A DNA stretch of 64,000 bases from Fennellomyces sp. T-0311 (taxonomy: Eukaryota > Mucoromycota > Mucoromycetes > Mucorales > Lichtheimiaceae), in NCBI GenBank assembly GCA_025266875.1, contig JALLLT010000047.1, forward strand, positions 124,001 to 188,000, in the 5' to 3' direction. Below, piece by piece: positions 61,950 through 64,000 of the stretch. Position numbers and translations under genes: made by a program. Numbering within the stretch: the first letter of the stretch is position 1; each line of letters starts with the position of its first letter. The notes under the pieces were generated by a model. That model saw only the letters and a list, made by a program, of their open reading frames with translations, did no database searches and had not been told where the DNA came from.

Positions 61950-62617
61950 AGGATATTAGATTTTTTATAATCTATTTACATTCCTTTTCTAATACTATTC
62001 TGAAATTCCCTCTTAAATCTCCTTCTACTCACTATACTTAATTATCCCCATTAACCACTTTTTCTCCCTTTTTTCAACTATGGTCTTTTTTTTTTATTTA
62101 TGGATTAAATTTGGTCAATTGGCCTAGCCAGGTTTAGACTAACGTGGATAGTAAATATAATCGGCTGGGATAATCCGGTTACTTGGGATTCGTCTCCCCG
62201 CAATGTAATACGTAGCACAAGAAAACAGCCACGTGTTTTCAGATCCTAGATATCATACTACTTTTAGCTCCGTTTCAAGTGATGGAGGATGCTATATGGA
62301 GGGAAGTGAGAAAGTTGCAGCTTGAAGGTGCACAGACAAATGTATGTGTAGCATTCCAAAAGTGGCAGTGACGCGTAGGTAGTACAGCTGTTTATTAAAG
62401 TGTGTTATTTTCGGGATACCACCATTTGCACGACGTAGTACTTGCTTGACAATCACAAATGTGGCTTTGACCTTTCACTTTTCATAAGAAAAGAAGCACA
62501 TGTGTACACTTTACTAATTCCATTAAAAATGTAAGGATTGTAAAGAAATATGTAAATATTACATTAAATCAAATTAGACATCGTTATATAAAAGAAAAAA
62601 TTCGCTCGGGAATCAGC
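61950..62617. other. Gap between two convergent genes
   Basis: AT-rich 3' flanks of the aldehyde dehydrogenase and heat shock factor genes. No feature recognised. Confidence 0.5.
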
Positions 62618-63686
62618 TTATTGGCCCATAGGTGACATTGGTGATAAAGGTGAAGAGATGGGACTACCAAATATCATATTACTAGGATCCACGTTTGGAC
62701 TTGGAGGTAATGGCGTATTGGCAGCCATTTCCAACAGCATATCTGGAGTAAATTGCTGTTGTTGTTGCTGAAATAGCGGCGGTTGTGGGGTATCCCAGTT
62801 ATCATGTTCATTCCAAACATCATGTTGTTCTTGCTTAACGTTGGGTTGCGGCGAAGTAATAAATACATCGGGTGGACCAGGAAACATGTTTGGCATCAAT
62901 TCCTCTATCGGTACACCTTGTTTCTCGGCCAACTGTCTCAGCATAAAATGCTGTTGTAGTTGCATTTTACGTGTCTCTTCAAACCCCTGTAAAAGATTCG
63001 AGAAGCTCTCTTGCAGGGCTTGAAATTGCCGTTGCAAATCCGCTTGAGATACTTGAAGCATTGAAAAGAAGGCATGCATATCGCCCGTTTCTCGTCGTAA
63101 AACTTCGGAATCCATCGCTTTGCGTCGAATATCTTTTAATAGGTCCGATCGATTGCGTTGGAATTGTGGATGCGAGAATTCCCATATCTCGTTTTCGTTT
63201 CCACGTTGACCCCGTGGCGATTTGTTGATTTTATGGAAGCCATACCTATACAGAATATGAGCAAGTCCATTATGACTCTCATCGTTCTTTCTCTTTTTAC
63301 ATGTTGAGGAGGCGGACAAAACTCGAAAAATTGCCGTGTTTGAAATATTCCGGTAGAACGACTTGTGCGAACCGTTTGACGTTGCAAATCAAAAACGATG
63401 TCCCCGTAGGGTTCCATGAGACAAGATCTTGATGCCGTGGATCACCTACCAAACTAGAATGATTATTTGGTTAACAAACAAATCATGAGTTAGAATCGTT
63501 GTCAATGTACCTATAGAGTTTGCTTATAAAGGAGCTAACATTTTTTGTTGCGCGCTCCGAGCCTTTGTCGCTTCCTGTTCGCGACATTGCATATTCTGTG
63601 GATGATCCACTCGAAGAGAAGCTGCCTTTCCGGAAGTTCTCAAAATCACCAGGAGAGTCGACGTCTAGATAACTGATACCAGACAT
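62618..63686 (-). CDS. Heat shock factor (HSF) transcription factor
   Basis: Exons on the minus strand 63511-63686, 63301-63453 and 62618-63245 join in frame to 318 aa. The HSF DNA-binding domain spans about residues 48-145: SSFISKLYSLVGDPRHQDLV at its start, the wing motif NFSSFVRLLNMYGFHKI and WEFSHPQFQRNRSDLLKDI. It is followed by heptads (FFSMLQVSQADLQRQFQAL) for trimerisation, a Gln-rich stretch and a Pro/Ser-rich C-terminus. The ATG at 63686 gives a short acidic leader; a GTG further up is not needed. At 318 aa it is short for a main HSF1 and nearer to Sfl1/Hsf-like members. It binds heat shock elements in stress genes, from family knowledge. Confidence 0.92.
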
Positions 63687-63878
63687 ATAAAATGTTAATG
63701 AAAGAGCGCCAAAAACAAGTTTCGCAACAAATAGAACCGTTTTACGTAAAAAGCAGTGTTTCACATTTTGAGATGGGTTTTTTGTATACGTAGTAGAGGA
63801 GACTTTTTTTTTATTAATCGATGCAAAAGTATGAAAATGAAGGGAATAGTGTGTGTATATTTTTTTTGCGGGGCGTAT

Positions 63879-63959
63879 TTACATTGCTTTTCTCTTTTTA
63901 CCGCGCTTCTTTGAGGCATCCAACGCTTTGTCAACAGCCAGCATGACAGGCAGAAGCAT
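63879..63959 (-). CDS. Last exon of an unidentified gene running off the right edge (partial)
   Basis: An acceptor-like AG (63960-63961) precedes a 27-codon frame ending in TAA at 63879. It encodes a hydrophobic stretch followed by a basic tail (KKRGKKRKAM), a nuclear or nucleolar type ending. The rest of the gene lies outside the window, so no family can be named. The frame runs in the same direction as the HSF gene and ends about 190 bp before its ATG. Confidence 0.4.
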   Translation of the reverse strand: MLLPVMLAVDKALDASKKRGKKRKAM

Positions 63960-64000
63960 CTATATTTTTTTTGGATGGAAAGTTCAACCAACCAACCACC

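Overview
The window looks like a fungal nuclear chromosome, most likely from Mucorales (Mucoromycota). Genes are split by many short GT-AG introns of about 50-100 nt. There is a membrane-bound kelch protein, an F-box/LRR family with decayed copies, a copper-fist regulator, and a hybrid histidine kinase of the kind found in early-diverging fungi. Species was not determined. Exon joins were worked out by hand and checked for reading frame. Family assignments rest on motifs read by eye, without database searches.

Layout. 1-9312 is a transposon nest: a non-LTR (LINE) ORF open at the left edge is interrupted by a complete Ty3/gypsy chromovirus with apparently identical 415-bp LTRs and a 5-bp target duplication, followed by an old, diverged LTR. 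9313-12897 holds a decayed fragment, a run of six ATTGG (CCAAT) boxes and a cytochrome P450 gene with several frameshifts. 13079-18098 holds a SET-domain methyltransferase and a 980-aa kelch/membrane protein. 21842-27000 holds a vacuolar-type amino acid transporter, a copper-fist transcription factor with a 14-nt microexon, and a His/Gln-rich acidic protein. 30755-37262 is an F-box/LRR locus: an intact gene beside a dead paralogue that has been split by a LINE fragment and by a 1.8-kb element with 46-bp terminal inverted repeats carrying an unrecognised gene.

40465-47012 is housekeeping: a Golgi-type membrane protein with glycosyltransferase-like and alginate-lyase-like parts, a membrane GNAT acetyltransferase, GINS subunit Psf3 (with ACGCG boxes upstream and a GC-AG intron) and ribosome assembly factor Mrt4. 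48670-56732 carries a small Myb protein and a 1940-aa receptor histidine kinase. The receptor joins a sugar-binding-protein-like ectodomain, a receptor-guanylyl-cyclase-like kinase homology domain and linker, and a full histidine kinase/receiver module. 56905-64000 carries an AIG1/FAR-17a membrane hydrolase, a small membrane protein, a fatty aldehyde dehydrogenase, a heat shock factor and the last exon of an unidentified gene.

The genes do not form one pathway. The two most unusual items are the receptor-cyclase-like histidine kinase at 49897-56732 and the TIR element at 32281-34087.
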